Source: Pascua guehoae
Lineage: Eukaryota > Basidiomycota > Tremellomycetes > Trichosporonales > Trichosporonaceae
NCBI GenBank assembly: GCA_001600415.1
Contig: BCJX01000010.1
Coordinates: 62,001 to 126,000 of the forward strand
Length of the DNA stretch: 64,000 nucleotides
Direction: 5' to 3'
In this document: positions 1 to 8,987 of the stretch, in pieces
Layout: the number at the start of each line of letters is the position of its first letter
How positions within the stretch are numbered: position 1 is the stretch's first letter
Made by a program: the position numbers and the translations under genes
Notes under the pieces: model-generated
Databases searched by the model: none
The model's input: the letters and a program-made list of their open reading frames with translations, nothing else
What the model was told of the DNA's origin: nothing

Positions 1-606
1 AAGAAGAGGACGGGGAGCGCGGCTACTGGAAAGCTCAACCTTGTACTACCGGTAGACTGTAACTCGTAATGTGTGTATAACTCGTCCGATGGTTTCGACC
101 GAGCAAGAGCTTTGCTCGCCCTTGGAGCCTCTGGCGGGGACGCAGGTCATTACAGCTGCAACGTCAAATAATGACTGCGGGCACCTTTATCGCACGCCAC
201 CCGCAGTAGAGATTGCACAGCGAGGGAGACGCGGTTTATTCGGATTAACGTGTTGCTGCCCGTTGCCCGGTTGTCAGATGTTGACCGACCTCGGCATTCT
301 AAAGTGGCCGACTTCGTAAACTACCGGCGCGCCCTCACCTCTCCAAGCTGGTCGTGCTGCTTCGTGACTGCTCTGCATTGGAGACGAGTCGTGAGCCAAG
401 ACCGTCGGGCAAGAGTTGCCCGAGCGGTTAGGTTATGGCCCGGCGATATTGCTCATGTTACGGGGACGAGGTGACCAACCGTCCATCTGACCGCAGCACG
501 CCACCCCTCCCTGCTGAGATAAGGAGCATTGGCCAAGCCCATATATAAGCAGGCAAGTAGCCAGCTGTCCACGCATCCCCATATTACATTGCCAGAACGT
601 CCGACC
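1..606. other. Upstream intergenic region
   Basis: No convincing coding region is seen. The ORFs here are short, overlap on both strands and lack the C-ending codon preference of the real genes. The 3' part serves as the promoter and 5' UTR of the ACC deaminase gene. Confidence 0.5.
541..548 (+). promoter_or_regulatory. TATA-like box of the ACC deaminase gene
   Basis: The sequence atatataa lies about 60 bp upstream of the predicted start codon at 607, in otherwise mixed sequence. The spacing is plausible for a fungal TATA element with a short 5' UTR. Function is inferred from motif and position only. Confidence 0.4.
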
Positions 607-2129
607 ATGTCGACTACGTACAAGCAGAAACTCGCGTCCATCCCAAAGGAGACATTTCTCGTGCGTTTGGACGTGTGGGGGTGGGGGATGGATATCACCC
701 CTGCTCCCAGTTGTACCAGGATGACGGAGATGGCCGGCATCTGTTGACACTCCAGTTTGGCCCTTCGCCCGTTCAGTATCTACCAAACCTCACGAAAGAG
801 CTTGGCGGCCAGGTCAAGATCTGGGCCAAGCGCGATGACTGCAACTCTGGTCTCGCATACGGGGGCAACAAGGTCCGAAAGGTAAGTCTGGGAAGTGGAT
901 GCCTGGTCAACTCTGCTCCGTCGTTGCTCCCACTGACACACAGCTGGAATACCTCGTATCGGACGCCAAGGCCAAGGGCTGCGACACACTGGTGTCGGTC
1001 GGTGGTGTACAGTCCAACCACACACGTGCTGTCACGGCGGTAGCGACGGCGAGCGGCATGAAGGCAGTCACTATCCAGGAGCGGTGGGTGCCGATTGACC
1101 CACCCCTGTATGCAGAGACGGGCAACATCCTGCTCTCTCGCATCATGGGGGGCGACGTCAGGCTCAACCAGGAGGACTTTGATATCGGCCACAAGGAAGC
1201 GACCGAGGCGGCGTTCAAGGACGTGCAGGACAAGGGTGGCAAGCCTTAGTGAGTAACCTCGGCCCTGGGGATGACAGCTGTGTACAATGCCATGGCACTC
1301 TGAAACCCGCCGCCGTTGTCATGTTTTGTCGCTGTTGCTGACACTGTCAGTTACATTCCTGCTGGCGCGTCTGACCACCCGCTGGGTGGCCTAGGCTTCA
1401 CCAACCTCGTGGTCGAGGTAGCCGAGCAGGAGAAGGCGTTGGGGGTCTTCTTTGACACGCTCATTGTGTGCTCTGTGACGGGGTCATCCCATGCAGGGCT
1501 CATTGTAGGGGCCGTCGCGGAAGGCAAGGGTCGCAAAGTCATTGGAATCGACGCCAGTGGCAAGCCCGACGCCACACACGCACAAGTAGCTCGCATTGCG
1601 CGCAACACCGCCACGCTGTTGGACCCTCAGCTCGAGATCCCAGACGACGCCATTGTCCTCGACGAGCGCTTCCATGCCGGAATCTATGGTATTCCGGACG
1701 ACCAAACCATTGCCGCTATCAAACGTGAGTGCAAGGACAATGGGGTGTCGGCCTGCAAAGCACGAGCGGGCAGGCGCTGCCTTGGCCAAGGCCGCCATGG
1801 GAAACCTGAACAAAGCACGAGACCTGTGCACTGAGAAGTCGCATGACACCCTGACTCTGGCCCACGTCCGGCACTGTCGGAAGGTGTTGCAGCATTGAAA
1901 CAATAACCCATGACACTGCGTCCATTATACAACGCCCATGCTGACTCTTGCAGTTGCCGCCCAGACGGACTCGATGATCACCGACCCGGTATACGAGGGC
2001 AAGTCGATGGCCGGCCTCATCCAGCTCGTGAAAGAAGGTACCGTCAAGCCTGGCTCGAACGTTCTCTACATCCACCTTGGTGGCCAGCCTGCGCTCAATG
2101 CGTACAGCTCTTATTTCCCACACAAGTAA
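607..2129 (+). CDS. 1-aminocyclopropane-1-carboxylate (ACC) deaminase
   Basis: Predicted PLP-dependent enzyme converting ACC (or D-cysteine-like substrates) to 2-oxobutyrate and ammonia in the cytosol. Exons 607-660, 756-881, 944-1248, 1351-1724 and 1954-2129 join in frame to 344 residues; the family is usually 338-341. Family landmarks are seen in order: [25 protein letters not shown] with the PLP-binding lysine, [66 protein letters not shown] and [11 protein letters not shown]. The last intron (1725-1953) is longer than the others, but the reading resumes exactly where the family predicts. The start has an accATG context. Related members of the fold act on D-cysteine, so substrate is assigned by motif similarity only. 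The family is common in bacteria and patchy in fungi, so ancient transfer is possible. Confidence 0.93.
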
Positions 2130-2653
2130 TTCTCCGGCCAAGAAGCAAGGTAGTTCGCGAACCAGGTGACCGCCCCGCGGTGCACCGCAGCGTGCGAAGG
2201 CGATGAAAAACAATGGTGCTGTTGAGGGACGAGTCAGTGCATCCATTCAGGCCTCGCCGTGGCCCTCGGAGAAGCGGTGGCAACTTACTAACCCCAAAAC
2301 GCCACGCAAGAAGCTGAAACTCGCTGACATTGGGGTGGTGGACACGAGCGGCTGTATTGTTCTCTCTTACCATCACAGCACTGCTTTCAGCTCACCATCG
2401 TGACGTTTATGGCCATCACACACTAGCATTGGCTTCACCGGGTATAAGATGTCGCCGACCGCAGTCTCAGGTCCGTCGTTCATCCCATCGCCTACAGCAC
2501 TCGCTCAACACTCGCACTCGCCAGACCTCCTCAGCGTGAGCACATCATCTTCTAGGTCGAGAGAGCCTAACCTCGCAGCTGTGTTTAGCCACCCGCCGTC
2601 CACGACGCACGTTGAGGCACACACGCTTACCCTTGGCCACTCCTCTACACACC
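2130..2653. other. Intergenic region between ACC deaminase and the next gene
   Basis: Holds the 3' flank of ACC deaminase and the 5' flank of the next gene. An ORF starting at 2449 runs Ser/Pro-rich in a different frame and could be an upstream exon or a 5' UTR artefact. No RNA gene or repeat is seen. Confidence 0.4.
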
Positions 2654-3922
2654 ATGCCCCTCTTCGACCTTTGCCGCACCCATCACCGCTCCCGCAGCTC
2701 CGGGTTGGCACAAGCGGTGAACCAGGCCAAGCCACACCACCCACACACGCGTCTCCTCAGCTGGGCGCGGAAGCGTGAACCGACGTGCGCAGGCCGCAGC
2801 TCTGAAGGCAACGAAGTGTCATCACAATCCACCGTCTCCGAGGCCAGCTCTTCATCAACGTCGTCCTCGTGCACGCCTGGCACCGTCAGCGATGCCACAA
2901 CTGTCAAGTCGAGCCCCAGCTTAACCTCCACCCTCATTTCCGCTACCGCAGCTGGGAGCAAGGCCGAGGTCAAGTCTTTACACGAGGTCGAAACCCCTGG
3001 CGACCTCCCCAAAGCTGCCACCAATGGCTTCGCGTCCCATCGGCGCAACCGCGCTGCCAATGGCTACACCAATGCCATGGCATACTTGGACAACATTCCT
3101 TTATCCGTCAACTCGTACCTTCCACCTATCGGCGGCTCCAAGAACAGTCTCAGCCCAAGTACGCCAACGACTCCAACGACCCCCAAGGGAGTTGCACTCT
3201 CTCCCGGGAACAACATCCCTGATGGTCTGTACTGGTGGCAGCACAAAGGCGAAACCAGTGCAGGTAGCAACACGTCCGGCGACGCCGGCATTATGAGCAC
3301 AAGCGCCATCGCCGACGTCAGCGACCCTGTTGGTGCCACCTCCAGCTGCCGCTCTACTACTCCCGTACTTGGCTCACCGGGGTCAAAGGACGATGTCGAG
3401 GAGACGACCGCCATCGACCCTCAGCTGTACGCCACGCGCCTGTCAGCTCGCAACGTCTGGGATCTCTCACGTGAGATCATTCAACTCTCGTGTCGTTGGG
3501 CCGAAGGAGTACACGCGCTCGCCCTCCTCGAGCGCGCCGAGCAAGAAGACCCCACGGCCTACTTCAGCACCCATTCCCAGTACCGCGCCATGCTCAAGAC
3601 CAACCAGGCTCACCTCGTTGCTCTCAAGGCAAAGATCAAGGAGCTCGGCGCCCGTCTCAACCGCATCGCCGCCATGCGTAGCCCGCACCTTGACGGCTGT
3701 GACGACTATGCCGCGCTCTGTGCCCGCCTCCTTGAGATGTCAGACCAGCTGGTCTATGACGCCGGGTGGCAGTCTGCGATTGACCAAGACGCGGTCTGGC
3801 GCAAGGCTGAAGACGAGGCCAAGGAGCAGGAGGAGTGGGAGCTGGCAATGGAGGCCAAGTTGACGCAGAGGACCGAAGAGAAGAAGACAGACAAGAAGGT
3901 GGCTGGTTGTGTTGTGGTGTAG
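2654..3922 (+). CDS. Uncharacterised Ser-rich coiled-coil protein ending in a CAAX-like box
   Basis: Single exon of 422 residues, not recognised as a known family. The N-terminal half is low complexity (Ser/Thr/Pro, with several TPTTP-like stretches), typical of disorder and phosphorylation. From about residue 255 comes an ordered helical region (DPQLYATRLSARNVWDLSREI, then KAKIKELGARLNRIAAM and a Glu/Lys-rich helix). The last residues are AGCVVV, so the terminal four, C-V-V-V, fit a prenylation box; this suggests membrane anchoring. The ATG at 2654 is preferred for its cacaccATG context; an in-frame ATG at 2612 would add 14 residues. A 5' exon in the region from 2449 cannot be excluded. Confidence 0.7.
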   Translation: MPLFDLCRTHHRSRSSGLAQAVNQAKPHHPHTRLLSWARKREPTCAGRSSEGNEVSSQSTVSEASSSSTSSSCTPGTVSDATTVKSSPSLTSTLISATAAGSKAEVKSLHEVETPGDLPKAATNGFASHRRNRAANGYTNAMAYLDNIPLSVNSYLPPIGGSKNSLSPSTPTTPTTPKGVALSPGNNIPDGLYWWQHKGETSAGSNTSGDAGIMSTSAIADVSDPVGATSSCRSTTPVLGSPGSKDDVEETTAIDPQLYATRLSARNVWDLSREIIQLSCRWAEGVHALALLERAEQEDPTAYFSTHSQYRAMLKTNQAHLVALKAKIKELGARLNRIAAMRSPHLDGCDDYAALCARLLEMSDQLVYDAGWQSAIDQDAVWRKAEDEAKEQEEWELAMEAKLTQRTEEKKTDKKVAGCVVV

Positions 3923-4416
3923 AGCGATACGCTCCTCTGCACTCTTGCCACATTCGTCTCGCTGAGCACCCAGTGGCGCGAGTTGTTGTTGTGACAATGG
4001 CCGAGTCGACATGTATCACTTCCGTTATGCCCCCTTGTTTGCCTTGGACGGCTCGTCTTCTTGTAACACACAATGACGTGCGTGTGTGTGTGGATGGGTG
4101 TGTGTGTCCATCTCGAGTACAGTCATCTGCGCCCCGCTCCATCGCCGGTGCGCCCGTCGCGTGGCAACTGTACAGCACCGCAACGTGTACCTTCCCTCAC
4201 CCTTTGCCTCTCACCTGCACTTTCCTTCCTTCACCGATCCTCAATCCTCGTCTCGCCTCATCTCTCATTCTCATCACCCTTCTTTCCTTTTCCTTTTTCC
4301 TATCCTCACACCCATCCATCTCTTCCCTCTTTCCGTTCCCTCGTCTTTCTCACCCCTCCTGGCCGTCTCTACCTCACACCTCCCTCTCCCTCTCAATCAT
4401 TCACACCATCGTCAAC
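3923..4416. promoter_or_regulatory. Intergenic promoter with long CT-rich tract
   Basis: From about 4190 to 4400 the plus strand is strongly pyrimidine-rich (runs of TCTC, CTTTCCTTTT) directly before the ATG at 4417. CT-rich blocks of this kind are typical of highly transcribed basidiomycete and filamentous fungal promoters. The reading frame of the downstream gene stays open back to 3835, but the upstream part looks like promoter rather than protein. A GT-rich stretch lies at 4081-4108. Confidence 0.55.
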
Positions 4417-6720
4417 ATGCCTCCCCCGGATTCGTCCATCATGTCGTTCAAGTTCGGGCGCTCAGGCGGGGAGACCTCATCTCCCTATCCCGCCCTCCTC
4501 TCCTCCGCCTTAAGGCGCGAGTCACTCAAGCCGCCCCAGCTGTACGAGCTCTACGCCAAGGACCTCCCCTCGCTGTACGGTGACTCCCCCGCCGGTCTCC
4601 GCGGTCGCAGCGTAGAGCGCTCGTATCTCGTTACCCTCGACAAGGGCAACCTCGAGAAGAAGCATCAGTACGACAGCGCTATCCAGGACTGGAATGACGG
4701 CAAGACTGCAAACCGCCCCGCTCCGCCCGTGTGGCACACATACAACCCCAAGGATCGCGCCATCAACTTTTGGAAGTGTGTCGCGCTCGAGCAATACGAG
4801 GAGCAGCAGAAAAACGCTCTTGAGGATGCTGGCACCATCATCACCAAGGACGCCACCAACGGTACGAGTGGCTCGTCGTCTGGTACTGGGCGCACCGACC
4901 CAGTCGCCACCAATGTTGCCACAGCGTCTCCGCCTGCGTCTGCGACCAACGCCACCGCGCAACGCCCTCTTTCCTTCGCAGGCAATCGCGACTACACGCC
5001 CAGCTTTCAGTTTGGAGTCGCTCCCGACAAGCCCACTTCCAAACCCATTGGCATCATTGGTGACACGGCAGCCTCGACCTCCCCCGACGATGTTGTGGCC
5101 GACGCACCCAGCTCGTCCGCCAGCAGCGAAACCCTCATCGGGGACGGAATCTCTGTGAACCTGGAGTTCATCAAGAACCGCGACGACCCCAAGGGGCGCG
5201 AAGACCCGGCTGATGGGTATAACAGCGACGTGACGGAGGATGCACCCTACGCCGCCAATTACGCCGATGCTTCCCAGCCCGCCAAGAAGCCTTCTACCGC
5301 GCCCACGACCAAGGACGACAATGGCTCTGTAGATGGCGTCGTTACCAACTCAGGCAGCATTGTCTCTAACCCCGCCAACACTCTGCCCGCTCGCGACAAG
5401 CCGAACACCACCGCCCTCAAGAAGGAGCGCTCCCCAGTCGCTACCAAGACCATGCCGGTCGAGGGTGGTGGCAACACCCTCGTCTCCGATTCCAAGGACG
5501 ACAAGAGCACGACGGGCTCAATCACCCTGCGCCTGCGCCAGATTGTTGAATCCGCCTTCGTCGACAACAAGAACGGCAACCGCGACAAGGACGACAAGTG
5601 TTCCGGCTGCGATTCCTCCAACTGCTCTTGCAACGAGGAGCGCCACAGCGATTGCTGCGAAGACCCGGAATGCCTCTGCAACTACGAGTGCAGCAGCAGC
5701 GAGGACGAGGAAGGTTGCTCTGGGTGCCACGACCACGATTGCCCGTGCAACGAAGACTGCACCAGCGAGTACCCGTGCGACGACCCGTACTGCCCGAACC
5801 TTGAGGTCAGCTGCGACGGCGGCTGCGACGATCCGGACTGCGACTGCAACAACTGCGAGGGGTGCGACGACCCCGACTGCTATTGCAACGACTGCGAAGA
5901 GTGCGGCGAACCCATGTGCATCTGTGACGATGATCGCAGCAGCGCCATGTACGACTCGGATGCCGGCTGCGACGGCTGCTCCGACATGGACTGTGACTGC
6001 ACGAACACGGACGAGTCGGACGATGAGCAAGAGAGCGACGCGTCCGACGACGACGACCCCATGGAAGGCATCTCGAACAAAGACTCGAAGGACACGACCG
6101 CCCCCCCTACCAAGCTGCCGAAGAAGCTGCCGAAGGAGGGCATCAAAAACAAGGAGCGCTCGCCTTCCACGAACCCTTCGGGGACTAAGACTGGCACCGA
6201 ATCTTCGCGGCGCAGCAAGAAGGAGACCTCATCTGCGCCCGTCACCATTCCCAAGGCGCCCCAGGATATCAAGACCGCGAAAACGGGTACTAAGCGCCCC
6301 CGCAGCGACAAGGACGAGGGCGCCGACTCCCACCACGACCAAGATGCGCCTGGCTCTGAAAGCTCGTCACCAACCATCACCTCCAAGCGCCGTCGCCTCA
6401 CTTCCGAGGATTCGACCGCTTCTGGCTCGGTGAACAAGGCCAGCGACGCATACCCCGAGCTACTCAAAAAGCTCACTGGCATCGATGAGAAGCTTGACCG
6501 CCTCACGACGGCCATGGACACTATTTCGAAGAAGGTCGACAAGAGCTCCGACTGCCTCAAGTCTGCGCATGCGCATGTGGAGTGTCTCGAAGAGACGATC
6601 AACACTGTCACCGACGAGCACGCGAGCCACACGCTGCACCACGTCAACATGTTCCACGAGGTTCTGATGGAAGAGGTCAAGAAGGTGCAGAAGAAGCTCA
6701 AGCGCAACCTCAAGTACTAG
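4417..6720 (+). CDS. Acidic protein with tandem Cys-rich C-x2-C-x4-C-x-C repeats and C-terminal coiled coil
   Basis: One exon of 767 residues; I do not recognise the family. Residues 1-140 include a conserved-looking block (PPQLYELYAKDLPSLYG, then PVWHTYNPKDRAINFWKC). Residues about 395-528 hold 32 cysteines in at least six imperfect repeats of the form C-x2-C-x4-C-x-C with Asp/Glu between them, for example CEGCDDPDCYC, CSGCHDHDCPC and CDGCSDMDCDC. This looks like a metal-binding array. A basic, Ser/Pro-rich stretch with KRPR and SKRRR (nuclear localisation candidates) follows. The last 90 residues form amphipathic helices (ELLKKLTGIDEKLDRLTTAM). The start at 4417 is chosen because it follows the CT tract in a gtcaacATG context. 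Role unknown; nuclear location is an inference. Confidence 0.75.
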   Translation: MPPPDSSIMSFKFGRSGGETSSPYPALLSSALRRESLKPPQLYELYAKDLPSLYGDSPAGLRGRSVERSYLVTLDKGNLEKKHQYDSAIQDWNDGKTANRPAPPVWHTYNPKDRAINFWKCVALEQYEEQQKNALEDAGTIITKDATNGTSGSSSGTGRTDPVATNVATASPPASATNATAQRPLSFAGNRDYTPSFQFGVAPDKPTSKPIGIIGDTAASTSPDDVVADAPSSSASSETLIGDGISVNLEFIKNRDDPKGREDPADGYNSDVTEDAPYAANYADASQPAKKPSTAPTTKDDNGSVDGVVTNSGSIVSNPANTLPARDKPNTTALKKERSPVATKTMPVEGGGNTLVSDSKDDKSTTGSITLRLRQIVESAFVDNKNGNRDKDDKCSGCDSSNCSCNEERHSDCCEDPECLCNYECSSSEDEEGCSGCHDHDCPCNEDCTSEYPCDDPYCPNLEVSCDGGCDDPDCDCNNCEGCDDPDCYCNDCEECGEPMCICDDDRSSAMYDSDAGCDGCSDMDCDCTNTDESDDEQESDASDDDDPMEGISNKDSKDTTAPPTKLPKKLPKEGIKNKERSPSTNPSGTKTGTESSRRSKKETSSAPVTIPKAPQDIKTAKTGTKRPRSDKDEGADSHHDQDAPGSESSSPTITSKRRRLTSEDSTASGSVNKASDAYPELLKKLTGIDEKLDRLTTAMDTISKKVDKSSDCLKSAHAHVECLEETINTVTDEHASHTLHHVNMFHEVLMEEVKKVQKKLKRNLKY

Positions 6721-6948
6721 GAGAAGAAACGGATGGCTTTGGACTGGACGGCTTTGGACTGGTTTCATATATATATCGATGTGGAAGGGGAGTGAATGGC
6801 GATGATTGGCCAGCATGCAGCGTGTGTATCATGTGCTTCTGAGGGCCACGAGCGCGTACAAGTGATGGATCGATGGAGTATGGGTCGAACGCAGAGCCAA
6901 AGGATGTTCCCAAGATTGCACGTGGGGATTCCTGGAGGCGTGTTACTA

Positions 6949-7145
6949 CCGGTGTCTCCGGAAGTGGTGAGACTGCCACATTGAGCTTTGGTGCAAGCAC
7001 GCGCACGAAATGCAGGGTATACAACGAGAAGGGAACACGAGTGTGGTCGCTTGCCATGCCATTGTTTGGTCGGTAGAGTGCCTATGCGCATTTTAGCCTG
7101 GCCCGAGCTCAACATTGTGGTCTCATGACTTTCCGGACGCACTTG
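6949..7145. mobile_element. MITE-like element, CCGGAAAG family, TA-flanked
   Basis: The left end reads CCGGTGTCTCCGGAAG and the right end, on the other strand, CAAGTGCGTCCGGAAAG. Both continue into a matching inner part (left GAGACTGCCACATTGAGC, right GAGACCACAATGTTGAGC). TA dinucleotides flank both ends (6947-6948 and 7146-7147), as expected for Tc1/mariner-type insertion. The ends match the elements at 40244-40323 and 40877-41143. No transposase is encoded; this is a non-autonomous copy whose left tip has diverged. Confidence 0.65.
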
Positions 7146-7325
7146 TACTATCGTACACTCAACACCATTATAATGATATCTCGGCAGTTGTCGTCCCACG
7201 AGTTCGGTCTACAAGAGCCTCCCCTTCTCTTCCAATACTTGGAAGTGACACGATGCTTCCAAGTGCAGCTATCTCCGAGAAGTATGAATACCAGATTGAA
7301 CATACGACCGCACTGTTGTGGGTCG

Positions 7326-7454
7326 TGTAATAGTACACGCTCTCAGCCGCGTTCCCAGCGACATGTTCATGAAGCGAATCCGCCCAGATGCCCTCTGGAC
7401 GGTATTTAGCGTACCTTTTGGGTATATGGATAGCCGCATCGTGGTGCTATTATA
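7326..7454. mobile_element. MITE-like element, TGTAATAG family, copy 1
   Basis: A 129-bp element beginning TGTAATAGTACACGC and ending CTATTATA. It is roughly 90% identical by eye to the copy at 46711-46846. The ends are imperfect inverted repeats. No target duplication remains visible here, unlike copy 2. No coding capacity. Confidence 0.75.
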
Positions 7455-7575
7455 CGTTGCCCTGTCCTCGAGATATTCACGCCACTCCCTCGGAAGGATG
7501 AGCTGGCGTTGACTTGACGTGCACCATGCAGCAAGAGCGGCAAAAACAGACACATTCCATATCATATTACACTCC

Positions 7576-8058
7576 CTACTCCTCGCTCCAGTCCCGCTCC
7601 TCGTCATAGCCGCGCTCCTCGCTCCAGTCCCGCTCCTCGCTCCAGTCCCGCTCCTCGCCCCAGCCCCGCTCCTCCTCCTCGTCGCGCTCCTCCACCTCCG
7701 CCGCCCGGGGCCAATTTTCCTTACACTCGCGCATCGGCATCTCCAACCGATTCATCGGAATCCGCACCTGCCCCCGCCGCACATAACACGCCGTGACGCC
7801 CGGACTCTCGAGCGGGGGCCGGTCGGCCGCCCGGATCCGCACGACGCGCACCCACCCGCCCAGCTCGAGGATGCCGCCCCCGGGCTCGCCGCGGACGTAG
7901 CACGCGAGGTCGAGGCGCTTGCCCTTGGGGAACGTGAGGAGGGTGGCGGACGCGGGGTCGGGGGATGCCTTGCAGTCTGTCCTGGCGAGGGTGGTGCCGG
8001 TCCACGCTGCGGCGGGGGAGAGGGCCGCGAGGGCTGTGAGGAGGGCGAGGAGGTTCAT
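7576..8058 (-). CDS. Small secreted protein with C-terminal RDWSEE repeats
   Basis: Single exon, 160 residues. Residues 1-19 are a clear signal peptide (MNLLALLTALAALSPAAAW) with an Ala-x-Ala cleavage site, so the protein enters the secretory pathway. The middle has paired cysteines (TDCKAS, DLACYVRG, VTACYVRRG, MRECKENW) and a beta-rich pattern that could be a small disulphide-stabilised fold. The last 30 residues are a highly charged tandem repeat of ERDWSEE-type units, mirrored in the DNA as a repeated gctccagtcccgctcctc. No known family is recognised; a secreted effector or cell-wall associated protein are possibilities only. Confidence 0.7.
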   Translation of the reverse strand: MNLLALLTALAALSPAAAWTGTTLARTDCKASPDPASATLLTFPKGKRLDLACYVRGEPGGGILELGGWVRVVRIRAADRPPLESPGVTACYVRRGQVRIPMNRLEMPMRECKENWPRAAEVEERDEEEERGWGEERDWSEERDWSEERGYDEERDWSEE

Positions 8059-8718
8059 TGGGTCGTTGAGCTGGTGGTGGGTTTGTCAGGCGGGGGGCTC
8101 TCGGTGGTGTGGTGTTGTGAACTAGATGGGATGGGAAGCCAGATGCCCCCAGTTGCAGCATTTATCTGCCACGGTGACAGCTTGCGAGTGGGCCGCAGCT
8201 GCTAGCTGCAGGCCGCATGAAACAAGAACGCGGCAATGGCCACCCCTGGCCGCGATCACGAGACTGCCACCTGCACTGCACACTCTATCGCTCCACATGC
8301 CGTATCCATGGCAACTCGCGTCTAAAACGCCAAGCACAAGTGTTAATTGAGATATGGTCCCAATCTGACGTGTCGGTGGCATGGTTAAACTTCGTTATCG
8401 GTTGCGCGACGGGCACGGCTGCCCGCTCGCCGCCGTCAACTGATCTTTGCGTCGCCGTCAACTGATCTCGTGCATGTCATGGTCACTCTGCATTCGACTC
8501 CCAGGTGAGTTGTTTCCGCCTCACAGACGGCGGCGTGATGACGATGGGCGGCGCGTTACTGATCATGGTGTTCTGGAGCGGGCGTGACACAAACGGCAAA
8601 GCGGCGAGATCTGCTCTTGTACCCGCTCGTACAAGCTTGCCTGCAAGGCGGCTTTTGGACCAAGTGCGGCAAGTGAAAGTGTCCTCTTCCAAACCGCGCT
8701 TCTCACACATACATACAT

Positions 8719-8803
8719 GTTGTAATTGATACAATGAGTGATAGGGCGATGCATGAATCGAGCGCGCGCCGCCGAGGCTCGAGTCCCTACAACCCCACAA
8801 CAG
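8719..8803. repeat. SINE-like dispersed repeat, copy A
   Basis: Carries gagtgatagggcgatgcat and, 50 bp on, ggctcgagtccctacaac and cacaacag. The same two blocks occur in the same order at 37727-37868. The first block resembles a tRNA box A/D arm (TGATAGAGCG) and the second a box B (GGCTCGAGTCC), so a tRNA-derived Pol III element is possible. Confidence 0.55.
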
Positions 8804-8943
8804 TAATGAGTGATAGAGCGATGCATAGAACGAAACCGCGCGCGAGGATAGATATCTACAGTGCGTGGCGGCCGAGCGTCAACGGCGCGTGCGCTTGCCC
8901 GTGTGTGCGTGTGCGCGCGTGCGAGTCCCTACACCAGCAACAC
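8804..8943. repeat. SINE-like dispersed repeat, copy B
   Basis: Starts immediately after copy A with gagtgatagagcgatgcata, runs through a GC-rich and GTGTGC-rich middle, and ends gcgagtccctacacc. The order and ends match copies A and C, giving a head-to-tail pair. Confidence 0.5.
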
Positions 8944-8987
8944 ACACACACACGGACACACCCTTCCGCCTGCCTGGAGCACACAGC

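Larger units (their letters stand above)
6721..7575. other. Intergenic region carrying two short inverted-repeat elements
   Basis: No gene is seen between the Cys-rich protein and the minus-strand secreted protein. Two MITE-like elements (6949-7145 and 7326-7454) occupy much of it. An atatatat run lies at 6768-6775. Confidence 0.6.
8059..8987. other. Intergenic region with dispersed repeats
   Basis: No gene is seen. It holds the promoter of the minus-strand secreted protein, a duplicated tgatct(t/c)gcgtc-like stretch near 8440-8470, and two adjacent copies of a GC-rich dispersed repeat at 8719-8943. A CA-rich microsatellite follows at 8940-8960. Confidence 0.5.

Noticed and set aside
3835..4416. 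N-terminal 194-codon extension of the Cys-rich protein frame
   Set aside because: The stretch covers the 3' flank of the preceding gene and the CT-rich promoter; its translation is low complexity (Phe/Leu/Ser/His) and lacks coding bias. The ATG at 4417 fits a start much better.
5518..6030. 170-codon minus-strand ORF rich in Val/Ala
   Set aside because: It looks membrane-like only because it is the reverse frame of the regular Cys/Asp repeat; not independent coding.
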